Both the position numbers and the translations under genes were made by a program. A stretch of DNA of 64,000 nucleotides from Anaerolineales bacterium (GTDB lineage Bacteria; Chloroflexota; Anaerolineae; Anaerolineales; UBA4823). This document shows positions 49,785 through 57,219 of the stretch, one piece after another. The notes under the pieces are model-generated. The model had not been told where the DNA came from, searched no databases, and was given only the letters and a program-made list of their open reading frames with translations. Numbering within the stretch: position 1 is the first letter of the stretch; every line of letters starts with the position of its first letter. The stretch spans positions 46,584 through 110,583 of the forward strand of contig JAFGQI010000076.1 of NCBI GenBank assembly GCA_016935755.1, read 5' to 3'.

Positions 49785-50176
49785 GGTTGACCGTTCGAAG
49801 AATCGGGCGGGGCACCTGGCTCTTCGCCAGAGGGCGGTTTTGACCAGTTATCGATGGCTTTTTGCAGTTCGGTGTTGATTGTGCGCAGGACAGTAAACAG
49901 TTCCTGGCGGGCGCGCTGTTGGGCTTCTCCATTGCGCAGCTGCTCTCCCAGTTGTTCCACATCGACGCGCAGCTGCTGCCCGGAGGGGCTGCTGGTAAAA
50001 TTGTCGGCTTCTTGTTTCAGCGTCGCGCCCAGTTCAGTTAGGTTCGTCTCCAACTCCTGCTGCAAGCGCCTGCGCTCAGGGGAATCCCAGGCAGAGCGTA
50101 ATGCTTCGACCAGGTTCTTGCCCAGGGAACGGAACTCATCCGCCAGATCCTCTTCAGGTGTGGGTTTTTCAGTCAT
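49781..50176 (-). CDS. Small charged coiled-coil protein of unknown function
   Basis: The ORF extends to 50284, but ATG at 50176 with GGAGG six bases upstream gives 131 residues. The sequence is highly charged and helical (ADEFRSLGKNLVEALRSAWD, RRRLQQELETNLTELGATLK), with heptad-like spacing and an acidic, Pro/Ser-rich C-terminus (SGEEPGAPPDSS). There are no membrane segments or known motifs. It overlaps the phosphatase gene by GTGA. Such short helical proteins are common and often uncharacterised; no function is proposed. Confidence 0.8.
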   Translation of the reverse strand: MTEKPTPEEDLADEFRSLGKNLVEALRSAWDSPERRRLQQELETNLTELGATLKQEADNFTSSPSGQQLRVDVEQLGEQLRNGEAQQRARQELFTVLRTINTELQKAIDNWSKPPSGEEPGAPPDSSNGQP

Positions 50177-50203
50177 CCGATGCCTCCATATTTTATATTG
50201 CGC

Positions 50204-50246
50204 AGGACTTACGCAGTTAGTTTTTCCCCTGAAGTGCGTAACTCCT
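50204..50246. repeat. MITE-like inverted repeat
   Basis: AGGACTTACGCA (50204-50215) and TGCGTAACTCCT (50235-50246) are inverted with one mismatch around a 19-base centre. The GACTTACGCA motif resembles the ends of some insertion sequences and derived MITEs. It lies in the 192-base divergent region upstream of the CocE-like and coiled-coil genes and carries no gene. Confidence 0.4.
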
Positions 50247-50368
50247 ACAGCTGATATTGTGCCGCATTTCAATGGGATATGCAAGGGTCGGTTTTGATCT
50301 TGCTCAGGAATTCAGCCTGTGGGATACTTAGGCAGTGCAAAATCGCGCCTAAATCAGGAGGTATTGAT

Positions 50369-52144
50369 ATGCGCAGGCGACAATCGCTGGGCTTCCTTGG
50401 CCTGGCGCTGCTGGGTCTGGGATTGTATCGTTTCCGCCGCCATCTGCTTGGCTACTGGTTGGGCTTACGCCCGCATCGCCATGCAGTCACTGTCCGGCGT
50501 GGGCTGAAAATCGCTATGCCCGATGGTGTCCAACTGGCTGCTGACCATTATGCCCCCAGCAGCACACGGCTTTACCCGACAGTTTTGATCCGCACGCCTT
50601 ACGGGCGCAGTCAGGCAGCTGGCCTGAGCGGGGTGATGCCCGATTTCATTGCCCGGCGCTTTGCTGAGCGCGGTTACAACGTGCTGGTGCAGGATGTGCG
50701 CGGCCGCTTCGATTCGCAGGGTGAATTTGAGCCTTTCGTCCACGAAGAAAGCGATGGGAGAACAACTCTGGACTGGCTCGAGAAGCAGGCCTGGTTCAAC
50801 GGCGTTTTAGGCATGTGGGGCCAGAGCTATTTGGGTTATGTGCAGTGGGCAATCGCCCCCGGCGCGCCGCTCTATCTGAAGGCGCTGCTGCCCGCAGTAA
50901 CAGGCTCGCAGCTTCCACAGGCGGATCGCCAGGATGGCGCCCTGGGGCTGGATATGCTGCTGCGCTGGTTCATTCAAATGGATGACATGGATCGTTTGAA
51001 GGGTCGCACTGGCATATTCCAGACCTGGCGTTTCAACGCAGCCTTGCAAGAGCGCCGCCTGCAGCGTGCTGCCCGGCGCCTGCCCCTGGGAGAGGCTGAT
51101 CAGGTCGCGACCGGGAGAAGCATCCCCTATTATCAGGATGTGCTGAGGGGCCTGGATGCCCAGACTGCTCCTACGAATCAGGCAGTTCCCTCTCCCAGGG
51201 TTAAGCATCTGACCGCGGCTGTGCACCTGGTCTCCGGATGGCAGGATTTTCTGCTGCGCCAGCTGCTAGCAGATTACGAAGATATGCGCCTCAGCGGGCA
51301 GCACCCCTACCTGACGATTGGACCCTGGAATCATCTCGATCTGGAGTGCCTGTGGGAGACCCTGCGCCAGGGGCTGACCTGGTTCGATGCCTGCTTGAAG
51401 GGAGATCGCAGCGGGCTGCGGGAGAATCCGGTGCGCATCTATGTGATGGGCAAGAACCAGTGGCGAGAGATGGAAAGCTGGCCTCCATTCTCCAACCCGG
51501 TACGGTATTATCTGCACGCCGCGCAAGATGGACGGCCTGCCTGTAGCGGGCGGCTGCTGCTGGATGCTCCTGCAGAAAGCTCTCCCCCCGATACCTATAC
51601 CTATGACCCTGCTCATCCCACCCCCTCCCTGGGGGGTGCATTAATGACCTGGCAGGGTGGTGTGGTGGATAACCGCACCCTGGAGAAGAGGGCGGATGTC
51701 ATAACCTATACCTCATCTATCCTGGAGAAGGAACTGGAGATCATCGGCCCAGTGCAACTGGTGCTGTATGTGCGCTCCAGCCTGGAATACACCGATTTCT
51801 TTGCCCGGCTGTGTGATGTAACCCCGGCTGGTCGCTCGCTGAATGTCTGCGATGGTTTGCTGCGCCTGAGACCAGGCTTGGGCGTACCCCAGCCGGATGG
51901 CAGTTTGCGGCTGCAGGTGGAACTTTGGCCGACGGCCTACTGTTTCTTGCCAGGGCATTGTCTGCGTCTGCAGGTCTCCAGCGGAGCGCACCCGCGCTGG
52001 AACCGCAATCTGGGCACAGGTGAGCCTGTGCTGACGGGTGTGCGCATGCTTAAAGCTGAACAGACTCTGTATCATGATCAGGAACATCCAGCTGAACTGA
52101 TCTTGCCTGGCACTGAGGAGGTATCAAATGCATCACCCGCTTGA
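50369..52144 (+). CDS. CocE/NonD-type (S15-like) alpha/beta hydrolase
   Basis: ATG at 50369 with CAGGAGGT upstream is preferred over the ORF start at 50279, giving 591 residues. An N-terminal membrane or signal-like helix (about 6-24) precedes an X-Pro dipeptidyl-peptidase/cocaine-esterase-like hydrolase. The nucleophile Ser is in MWGQSYLGYV, the acid is probably Asp in SGWQDFLLRQ and the His is in GPWNHLDLE. The oxyanion Tyr region is TPYGRSQ. A C-terminal jelly-roll (FFARLCDVTPAGRSLNVCDG, LRLQVSSGAHPRWNRN) is typical. It hydrolyses an ester or N-terminal peptide bond. The stop overlaps the next gene by 17 bases. Confidence 0.9.
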   Translation: MRRRQSLGFLGLALLGLGLYRFRRHLLGYWLGLRPHRHAVTVRRGLKIAMPDGVQLAADHYAPSSTRLYPTVLIRTPYGRSQAAGLSGVMPDFIARRFAERGYNVLVQDVRGRFDSQGEFEPFVHEESDGRTTLDWLEKQAWFNGVLGMWGQSYLGYVQWAIAPGAPLYLKALLPAVTGSQLPQADRQDGALGLDMLLRWFIQMDDMDRLKGRTGIFQTWRFNAALQERRLQRAARRLPLGEADQVATGRSIPYYQDVLRGLDAQTAPTNQAVPSPRVKHLTAAVHLVSGWQDFLLRQLLADYEDMRLSGQHPYLTIGPWNHLDLECLWETLRQGLTWFDACLKGDRSGLRENPVRIYVMGKNQWREMESWPPFSNPVRYYLHAAQDGRPACSGRLLLDAPAESSPPDTYTYDPAHPTPSLGGALMTWQGGVVDNRTLEKRADVITYTSSILEKELEIIGPVQLVLYVRSSLEYTDFFARLCDVTPAGRSLNVCDGLLRLRPGLGVPQPDGSLRLQVELWPTAYCFLPGHCLRLQVSSGAHPRWNRNLGTGEPVLTGVRMLKAEQTLYHDQEHPAELILPGTEEVSNASPA

Positions 52145-52685
52145 GAATATCCCGCTCGAATGGCGCTCTAAGGTGTTCTGGTTGCTGTTGGCCCTGACCC
52201 TGGCGCTGATGGTTGTTTTTAACCTCACCGGCGCTTCCCTGGCGACGCCGGCTGCGCCTCTGGGCATCGTATCGTATGAACTGGCGGGCAGCCCGCTTCA
52301 AGCGCAGGCCATGCTCGATTCCTGGGATCAAAAAGCGAAGCTGGCTGCCGCCTTTGGCCTGGGCCTGGATTACCTGTTCATGGCTGCCTATTCGACTACC
52401 GTCGGTCTGGGCTGCATCTGGGCAGGAGATGCGCTGCTGCGGCAGCGCTGGCCGCTATCTGGTTTAGGCGTCTGGCTGGCCTGGGGCCTGTGGCTGGCGG
52501 CGGCCCTGGACGCGATTGAAAACCTGGCCCTGACGGTGATTATGCTTGGAACGGTGGCATCCCCCTGGCCCGAAATCGCCCGTTGGTGCGCCTTGGTCAA
52601 GTTTGGCTTGCTTTTCGTGGGATTGGTGTATGCATTCCTGGGGCTGGTGGTTAACCTCTCTGGCCGGCTGCTGAGGGATCGCTGA
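52128..52685 (+). CDS. Small four-helix membrane protein, family not recognised
   Basis: The protein has 185 residues with four hydrophobic segments (about 14-36, 66-95, 107-138, 158-180). AALDAIENLALTVIML in the third carries charged residues (Asp, Glu) within the membrane. AGGAGG lies before the ATG. It overlaps the end of the CocE-like gene and is probably co-translated with it. No catalytic motif is seen. It may be a membrane partner of the hydrolase, but this is only inferred from position. Confidence 0.8.
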   Translation: MHHPLENIPLEWRSKVFWLLLALTLALMVVFNLTGASLATPAAPLGIVSYELAGSPLQAQAMLDSWDQKAKLAAAFGLGLDYLFMAAYSTTVGLGCIWAGDALLRQRWPLSGLGVWLAWGLWLAAALDAIENLALTVIMLGTVASPWPEIARWCALVKFGLLFVGLVYAFLGLVVNLSGRLLRDR

Positions 52686-52758
52686 TCACGCGACCATAAT
52701 CTGTTAATCACGTATAGTAGTTACAGTAAGGAATTATCCTGAAATATTGGAGGTGCAT

Positions 52759-53622
52759 ATGTTACGTAAACCAATCTTTGTCTTTTGTATGACCCTGGCG
52801 CTGGTGTCTATGGCTTGCAGCCTGACGATCAACCTGCCCGTCGACCAGGTCACCGCTGGCCCCACCCAGGAGCAAGAAATCCTGGTCAAAGAACCCGATG
52901 CCGCTTCCGCCGATGTCAGCCTATCCTTTGGGGCGGGCGAACTGGCCATCGCCCCGGGAGCCCAGGCTGCCTTAATCAGCGGTAAAGCGATTTACAATGT
53001 GGAAGATTTTAAACCCAACCTGAGTGAAGATGGCAATAAAATCAAGCTTACGACCGGCAATCTGGAACTGGGAGGTATCCCCAATTTTGATAACGAGATA
53101 AAAAATGAGTGGGATTTGAAGCTGGGTGATATGCCGATGCATCTGACGATCAGCGCTGGCGCTTACCAGGGCAGTTATGAATTGGGCGGTCTCTCGCTGC
53201 AGTCCCTGGACATCAGTGACGGCGCCTCGGATGTGAGCCTGGCGTTCTCCGAACCTAACCTGATCGAGATGGATTCGCTGCGCTATTCCACTGGCGCCTC
53301 CAATGTCAAACTGAAAGGCTTATCGAACGCCAACTTCAAATCGATGATTTTTCGCGGCGGCGCTGGTGATTACACCCTGGATTTCAGCGGCAAATTGCGC
53401 ATGGATGCGGTGGCTACCGTCGAAGCAGGCATCAGCCATGTAGTTATCATCGTTCCAAAAGATATGAATGTCAAGCTAATCTTCAAAGGGGGGCTGGCTA
53501 ACATTGATGTCTCGAAGGACTGGGATCACACAGGAAATCAATATGTTATGCAGGGTCAGGGGCCTCTGTTGACCATCAACGTGGATATGGGGGCAGGAAA
53601 TCTGGAGCTGAAAACGCAGTAA
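52759..53622 (+). CDS. Putative lipoprotein with toastrack (DUF2154/DUF4097-like) beta domain
   Basis: ATG at 52759 (MLRKPIFVFCMTLALVSMAC), with GGAGG six bases upstream, replaces the ORF start at 52747; it gives 287 residues. A lipoprotein signal peptide ends in the lipobox SMAC, so Lgt should lipidate Cys20. The rest is beta-rich with repeated short strands (GASDVSLAFSEPNLIEM, GASNVKLKGLSNANFKSMIF, GGAGDYTLDFSGKLRMDAVA). This stacked-strand pattern is seen in toastrack domains of LiaF-like and adhesin-like proteins. The function is unknown. A strong terminator follows. Confidence 0.85.
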   Translation: MLRKPIFVFCMTLALVSMACSLTINLPVDQVTAGPTQEQEILVKEPDAASADVSLSFGAGELAIAPGAQAALISGKAIYNVEDFKPNLSEDGNKIKLTTGNLELGGIPNFDNEIKNEWDLKLGDMPMHLTISAGAYQGSYELGGLSLQSLDISDGASDVSLAFSEPNLIEMDSLRYSTGASNVKLKGLSNANFKSMIFRGGAGDYTLDFSGKLRMDAVATVEAGISHVVIIVPKDMNVKLIFKGGLANIDVSKDWDHTGNQYVMQGQGPLLTINVDMGAGNLELKTQ

Positions 53623-53640
53623 TCTTGTTTGAATCAAAAA

Positions 53641-53665
53641 GGCAGCCCGGTGGCTGCCTTTTTTT
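53641..53665. terminator. Bidirectional terminator between lipoprotein and ferredoxin genes
   Basis: GGCAGCC and GGCTGCC form a perfect 7-bp stem with a 4-base loop, flanked by AAAAA on the left and TTTTTTT on the right. It therefore works for both converging genes. Confidence 0.92.
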
Positions 53666-53677
53666 GATTTCAGGGAT

Positions 53678-54076
53678 TTACTCCAGAGCTTTGTAGCCAG
53701 GACCCTTCTGGAAATAATCGTAGTTGGCTTGAATATCCTGGGTCAGGTCAACCACCTCGCCAGCAGTGAGTTTCTTGGCGCAGTCCAGAACAACAGCTTC
53801 GCCGTGGTGATTGGTGCCTTCGTAGTGCTCAGTCAAGCCCAGGCGGCTGATATACTCGCCGCCCTTGGCGGTGTAGGCAGCTGGAACCTCGTCTTCGGGG
53901 AAGATGGCTTCCCAGGGGCACTCGGGAATGCAGGCGCCGCAGTCAATGCAGGTATCAGGGTCAATGTAGTACCAGGGCCACTTGTCAACGGGCTTCCCAG
54001 GAACAATGCACTCGACCGGGCAGACTTCTACACAACCGGAGTCACGCAAACAAAGGCTGGTGATAATATGACTCAT
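53678..54076 (-). CDS. Ferredoxin with two Fe-S cluster motifs
   Basis: The protein has 132 residues. The second motif CIDCGACIPECP is a canonical [4Fe-4S] site. The first, CLRDSGCVEVCPVEC, has wider Cys spacing (C-x5-C-x3-C-x3-C), as in 7Fe or two-cluster ferredoxins of the FdxA type, so it may hold a [3Fe-4S] or [4Fe-4S] cluster. A C-terminal extension of about 65 residues follows (ISRLGLTEHYEGTNHHGEA). It is a soluble electron carrier. AGGAGGA lies before the ATG. It has its own consensus promoter and a 9-bp inverted repeat downstream of it, so its expression is probably regulated. Confidence 0.93.
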   Translation of the reverse strand: MSHIITSLCLRDSGCVEVCPVECIVPGKPVDKWPWYYIDPDTCIDCGACIPECPWEAIFPEDEVPAAYTAKGGEYISRLGLTEHYEGTNHHGEAVVLDCAKKLTAGEVVDLTQDIQANYDYFQKGPGYKALE

Positions 54077-54129
54077 GTGATTTCTTCCTCCTGTAGGTTT
54101 GAATATTTTTTGGATGGTTGAATATTTTC

Positions 54130-54156
54130 GATGTCAGCAAATGATAAGCTGACATC
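54130..54156. promoter_or_regulatory. Operator-like inverted repeat at the ferredoxin transcription start
   Basis: GATGTCAGC-N9-GCTGACATC is a perfect 9-bp inverted repeat at about +6 to +32 of the predicted transcript. A further half-site, GATGTCA, lies at 54204-54210 beside the -35 box. The layout suggests a dimeric repressor; a leader hairpin is the alternative. Confidence 0.65.
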
Positions 54157-54168
54157 ATTCTATCAAAG

Positions 54169-54197
54169 ATTTTAGTCTTCCCGATGACCTTTGTCAA
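54169..54197 (-). promoter_or_regulatory. Sigma70-type promoter of the ferredoxin gene
   Basis: The minus strand has TTGACA (54197-54192), a 17-base spacer and TAAAAT (54174-54169). The spacing is ideal and only one -10 base deviates. Confidence 0.85.
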
Positions 54198-54240
54198 GCA
54201 GAGGATGTCATAATCTAGGTGGGATAAATATCATCAGAAT

Positions 54241-54269
54241 CAAAAGAGTGCAGACAACTGCCTGCACTC
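54241..54269 (-). terminator. Intrinsic terminator of the superoxide dismutase gene
   Basis: GAGTGCAG and CTGCACTC form a perfect 8-bp stem with an 8-base loop, followed by TTTTG on the minus strand, 25 bases after the sodA stop. Confidence 0.85.
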
Positions 54270-54294
54270 TTCGGTTATCGGATATATTGATCTG

Positions 54295-54903
54295 CTACTT
54301 GAGAGCGGCAAACCGGCGGGCTACTTCGGCCCAGTTGACCACGTTCCACCAGTTGGCGACATATTCCGCCCGGCGGTTCTGGTACTTGAGATAGTAGGCG
54401 TGCTCCCAGACATCAATGCCCAGCAGGGGTTTCAACCCTTCCATCATCGGCACGTCTTGGTTGGGCATGGAGATGACCGCCAGGCGTCCATTCTGAAAGC
54501 CCAGCCAGGCCCACCCGCTGCCAAAGCGGCCCATGGCGGCTTTCTCGAAGGTTTCTTTGAAGGTGGCGATGCTACCGAAGGCGCTGGCAATGGCTGTAGC
54601 GAGTTCACCCTGAGGTTCGCCGCCGGCATTGGGCGCCATCAGATGCCAGAACAGAGTGTGGTTGAAATGACCGCCGCCGTTGTTGCGCACTGCTGTGCGG
54701 ATATCTTCCGGCACGCCAGCCAGATCTCCCACCAGATCTTCGAGCGTCTTAGCGGACAGCTCTGGGTGCTTTTCCAGGGCTGCGTTCAGGTTGCTAACGT
54801 ACGCCGCGTGGTGCTTGCCATGGTGAATTTCCATGGTGCGGGCGTCGATGGATGGTTCAAGCGCATCAAATGCGTAGGGTAAAGATGGTAATTGAAATGA
54901 CAT
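54295..54903 (-). CDS. sodA: Superoxide dismutase (Fe/Mn family)
   Basis: The protein has 202 residues, the usual length. It converts superoxide to hydrogen peroxide and oxygen in the cytoplasm. Metal ligands are visible: His in [12 protein letters not shown], His in [10 protein letters not shown], and Asp and His in [18 protein letters not shown]. The [18 protein letters not shown] block is typical of both Fe and Mn forms; a Mn type seems more likely but the metal is not certain. AAGGAGAG lies before the ATG. It is a single-gene unit with a consensus promoter and a terminator, showing that the organism meets oxygen. Confidence 0.97.
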   Translation of the reverse strand: MSFQLPSLPYAFDALEPSIDARTMEIHHGKHHAAYVSNLNAALEKHPELSAKTLEDLVGDLAGVPEDIRTAVRNNGGGHFNHTLFWHLMAPNAGGEPQGELATAIASAFGSIATFKETFEKAAMGRFGSGWAWLGFQNGRLAVISMPNQDVPMMEGLKPLLGIDVWEHAYYLKYQNRRAEYVANWWNVVNWAEVARRFAALK

Positions 54904-54978
54904 GTGGCTCTCCTTTTTTTCTTGATCGAACAGGCCTTGACCTGAGCGTAATAAACTAATCAGCTAATGTTGGTAAAG

Positions 54979-55007
54979 ATTATATCTTTTTGTATAAGTA
55001 TTGTCAA
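54979..55007 (-). promoter_or_regulatory. Perfect sigma70-type promoter of sodA
   Basis: The minus strand has TTGACA (55007-55002), a 17-base spacer and TATAAT (54984-54979), a full consensus match in an AT-rich stretch. It implies strong, perhaps constitutive, transcription. Confidence 0.92.
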
Positions 55008-55069
55008 GGTATTTAATATAAGAAAATGATGAGTCTTTTTGTCTGAACTGCTGATACAATTCGACAAAT

Positions 55070-56038
55070 ATGCTGATGGACAAAAAACCGGCTATCCCAC
55101 CTCTGCCCGGCTTATTTTTTGGCCTGCTGGCGGTATCGACCGCCTCGGTCTTCATCCGTTACGCCCAGCAGGAGGCGCCCTCTCTGGTGATCGCCGCCAG
55201 CCGGCTGACCATCGCCAGCCTAGTGCTGGCGCCTATCGTGCTGAAGTGGCGCCGGGCGGAGCTGCGCCGCCTGAGCGCTGGCGACCTGCGGTTGGCGCTG
55301 CTGTCTGGTTTCTTCCTGGCGCTGCATTTTGCCACCTGGATTTCCTCGCTGGAATATACCACTGTTGCCAGTTCGGTGGTGCTGGTGACCACCACGCCGC
55401 TGTGGGTAGCGCTGCTCGCCCCGCTCACGTTGAAAGAATCGATCAGCCGTCTGGTGCTGATCGGCATGGCGCTGGCGCTGGCTGGAGGTGTGGTGGTGGG
55501 GATGAGCGACGCCTGCCTCCTACAGGCGGGCCGCCTGGTCTGCCCATCTGCAGCCGAGTTCTTCCAGGGTCAGGCCTTCCTGGGCGACCTGCTGGCTCTG
55601 GCTGGGGCGCTCATGGCAGCCTGCTACATCATCATCGGGCGCAGGCTGCGCGCCAGGGTATCCCTGCTCAGCTATATCTTTGTGGTCTACGGCATGGCGG
55701 CGGTGGTGCTGGTGGTCATCATGCTGGGCGCGGGGCAGACGCCCCTGGGCTACTCGGGCATGACCTATATCTGGTTCATCCTGCTGGCCCTGGTGCCGCA
55801 GCTGCTGGGTCATTCCTCTTTCAATTGGGCCTTGGGCTATCTTTCAGCCGCGTATGTCTCGATTGCTCTGCTGGGCGAACCCATTGGTTCGACCATCCTG
55901 GCCTATATCTTCCTGGACGAGGCCCCCACAGCGATCAAGATTTTTGGTGCTATACTTATCTTGAGCGGTATTTATATCGCCTCGCGCAGCGAAGCCTCTC
56001 CCAGGAACGGAGAGGCGATGGAAAGCGCAGAAACTTAA
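55070..56038 (+). CDS. DMT-superfamily (EamA) permease
   Basis: The protein has 322 residues with about ten membrane helices in two EamA repeats. Family features are ASVFIRYAQQEAPSLVIAAS, FATWISSLEYTTVASSVVLV and a conserved end (YVSIALLGEPIGSTILAYIF). Such permeases export or exchange small metabolites or amino acids; the substrate is unknown. The ribosome site is weak. The larger overlapping ORF (55039-57219) reads this region in another frame and is not real here. The Nudix gene follows after 14 bases. Confidence 0.9.
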   Translation: MLMDKKPAIPPLPGLFFGLLAVSTASVFIRYAQQEAPSLVIAASRLTIASLVLAPIVLKWRRAELRRLSAGDLRLALLSGFFLALHFATWISSLEYTTVASSVVLVTTTPLWVALLAPLTLKESISRLVLIGMALALAGGVVVGMSDACLLQAGRLVCPSAAEFFQGQAFLGDLLALAGALMAACYIIIGRRLRARVSLLSYIFVVYGMAAVVLVVIMLGAGQTPLGYSGMTYIWFILLALVPQLLGHSSFNWALGYLSAAYVSIALLGEPIGSTILAYIFLDEAPTAIKIFGAILILSGIYIASRSEASPRNGEAMESAET

Positions 56039-56052
56039 CCGGGAATATCAAG

Positions 56053-57219
56053 ATGCCATCCACTCTTGGCGTGAACGTAGCGATCATTGATCAGGGCAAG
56101 ATCTTGCTCACCCAGCGAGAAGATTTCGAAGTCTGGTGCCTGCCTGGCGGCGGGATTGACCCAGGCGAAAGTGCTGCCCAGGCCGCTGTGCGCGAAGCCT
56201 GGGAGGAAACTGGCTTGCAAGTGGAACTGACCCGCCTGGTGGGGGCTTACTCGCGCCCGCGCAGCGGGCAGTGGGGTGGGCATATCTTCCTTTTCGCCGC
56301 CCGCCCATTGTCAGGCAAGCCCAGTCCACAGGCAGGAGAAGTGATTGGTATCGACTTCTTTTCACCCACTGATCTGCCCACTCCCCTCGTCCCCTGGATG
56401 CCCCGGCGCATCACTGACGCGCTGGATGAATCCATCACTGGCGTCGCCTGGCGGCACAGCCGCGAGTGGCTCTTCCCGCCAGATTACACGATGAAGGATG
56501 TCCTGCAGCAGCGCGACCAATCCGGGCTGAGCCGGCGAGATTTTTACCTGCGCTTTTTTGGCCAGCCAGGCGAAGAAGGCGATGTCTGCGAGGTTCCCGG
56601 TCTGAACGGGAGGGGGATTGAGGCATCCTCGGTGCACGCATCTGACGAGAGCCTCGGAGCGCAGGAGCCTGCCATTCGAGTTAACACGGCAGTCCTGCAG
56701 GATGGCAAAGTTTTGCTCGTCCGCCGCGAGGATTTCGATCTTTGGGCGCTGCCAGGGGGGCGCGTTGAGGCTGGCGAAACCCTGGCGCAGGCCGCCCGCC
56801 GGGAGGTCTATGAAGAGAGCGGGCTGGAGGTGCGCCTGAGCCGCCTGCTGGGGGTGTATTCTGACCCTGGCTGGTTCCAGCGCGGGCTGCATGTGGCTGT
56901 ATTTATAGGCAATGCAACCGGCGGCAGTTTGCGCCAGCACACCAGCGAGACGACCGGGGCGCGCTTCTTCCCTCTGGACGCGCTGCCAGACGACCTCCAA
57001 CCCGAGCACCGCTGCCGGCTGGAGCATGTCCGGCAGGGGCTGGCGCATGGGGTCGCCTGGCGGCAGAGTTCAGGCTGGCGTTTCGACTCGCAGATGACTC
57101 GCCAGCAAATCTATGCCCTGCGCGACCACTCTGGTCTGGAGCGGGCAGAATTTTACCGGCGTCATTTCATCCAATCCGGGCCGTTAGAAGAAGAACTGGA
57201 GGTGGGTGGAGATGGCTGA
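56053..57219 (+). CDS. Tandem Nudix hydrolase
   Basis: The ORF track joins this to an out-of-frame stretch from 55039; the true start is ATG at 56053 (MPSTLGVNVAII), giving 388 residues. Two complete Nudix domains are present, each with a full Nudix box: GGGIDPGESAAQAAVREAWE followed by ETGLQ, and GGRVEAGETLAQAARREVYE followed by ESGLEV. Each is followed by an extra region that ends in a similar 'QQRDQSGLSRRDFYLR' or 'LRDHSGLERAEFYRR' pattern, so the whole unit was duplicated. Nudix enzymes cleave nucleoside diphosphates linked to another group; the substrate is not known. It overlaps ftsK slightly. Confidence 0.92.
   Translation: MPSTLGVNVAIIDQGKILLTQREDFEVWCLPGGGIDPGESAAQAAVREAWEETGLQVELTRLVGAYSRPRSGQWGGHIFLFAARPLSGKPSPQAGEVIGIDFFSPTDLPTPLVPWMPRRITDALDESITGVAWRHSREWLFPPDYTMKDVLQQRDQSGLSRRDFYLRFFGQPGEEGDVCEVPGLNGRGIEASSVHASDESLGAQEPAIRVNTAVLQDGKVLLVRREDFDLWALPGGRVEAGETLAQAARREVYEESGLEVRLSRLLGVYSDPGWFQRGLHVAVFIGNATGGSLRQHTSETTGARFFPLDALPDDLQPEHRCRLEHVRQGLAHGVAWRQSSGWRFDSQMTRQQIYALRDHSGLERAEFYRRHFIQSGPLEEELEVGGDG

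Noticed and set aside
55039-56052. N-terminal half of the 726-residue ORF
   Set aside because: It reads the DMT permease gene in another frame and gives low-complexity Gly/Pro/Arg sequence; only the Nudix part from 56053 is real.
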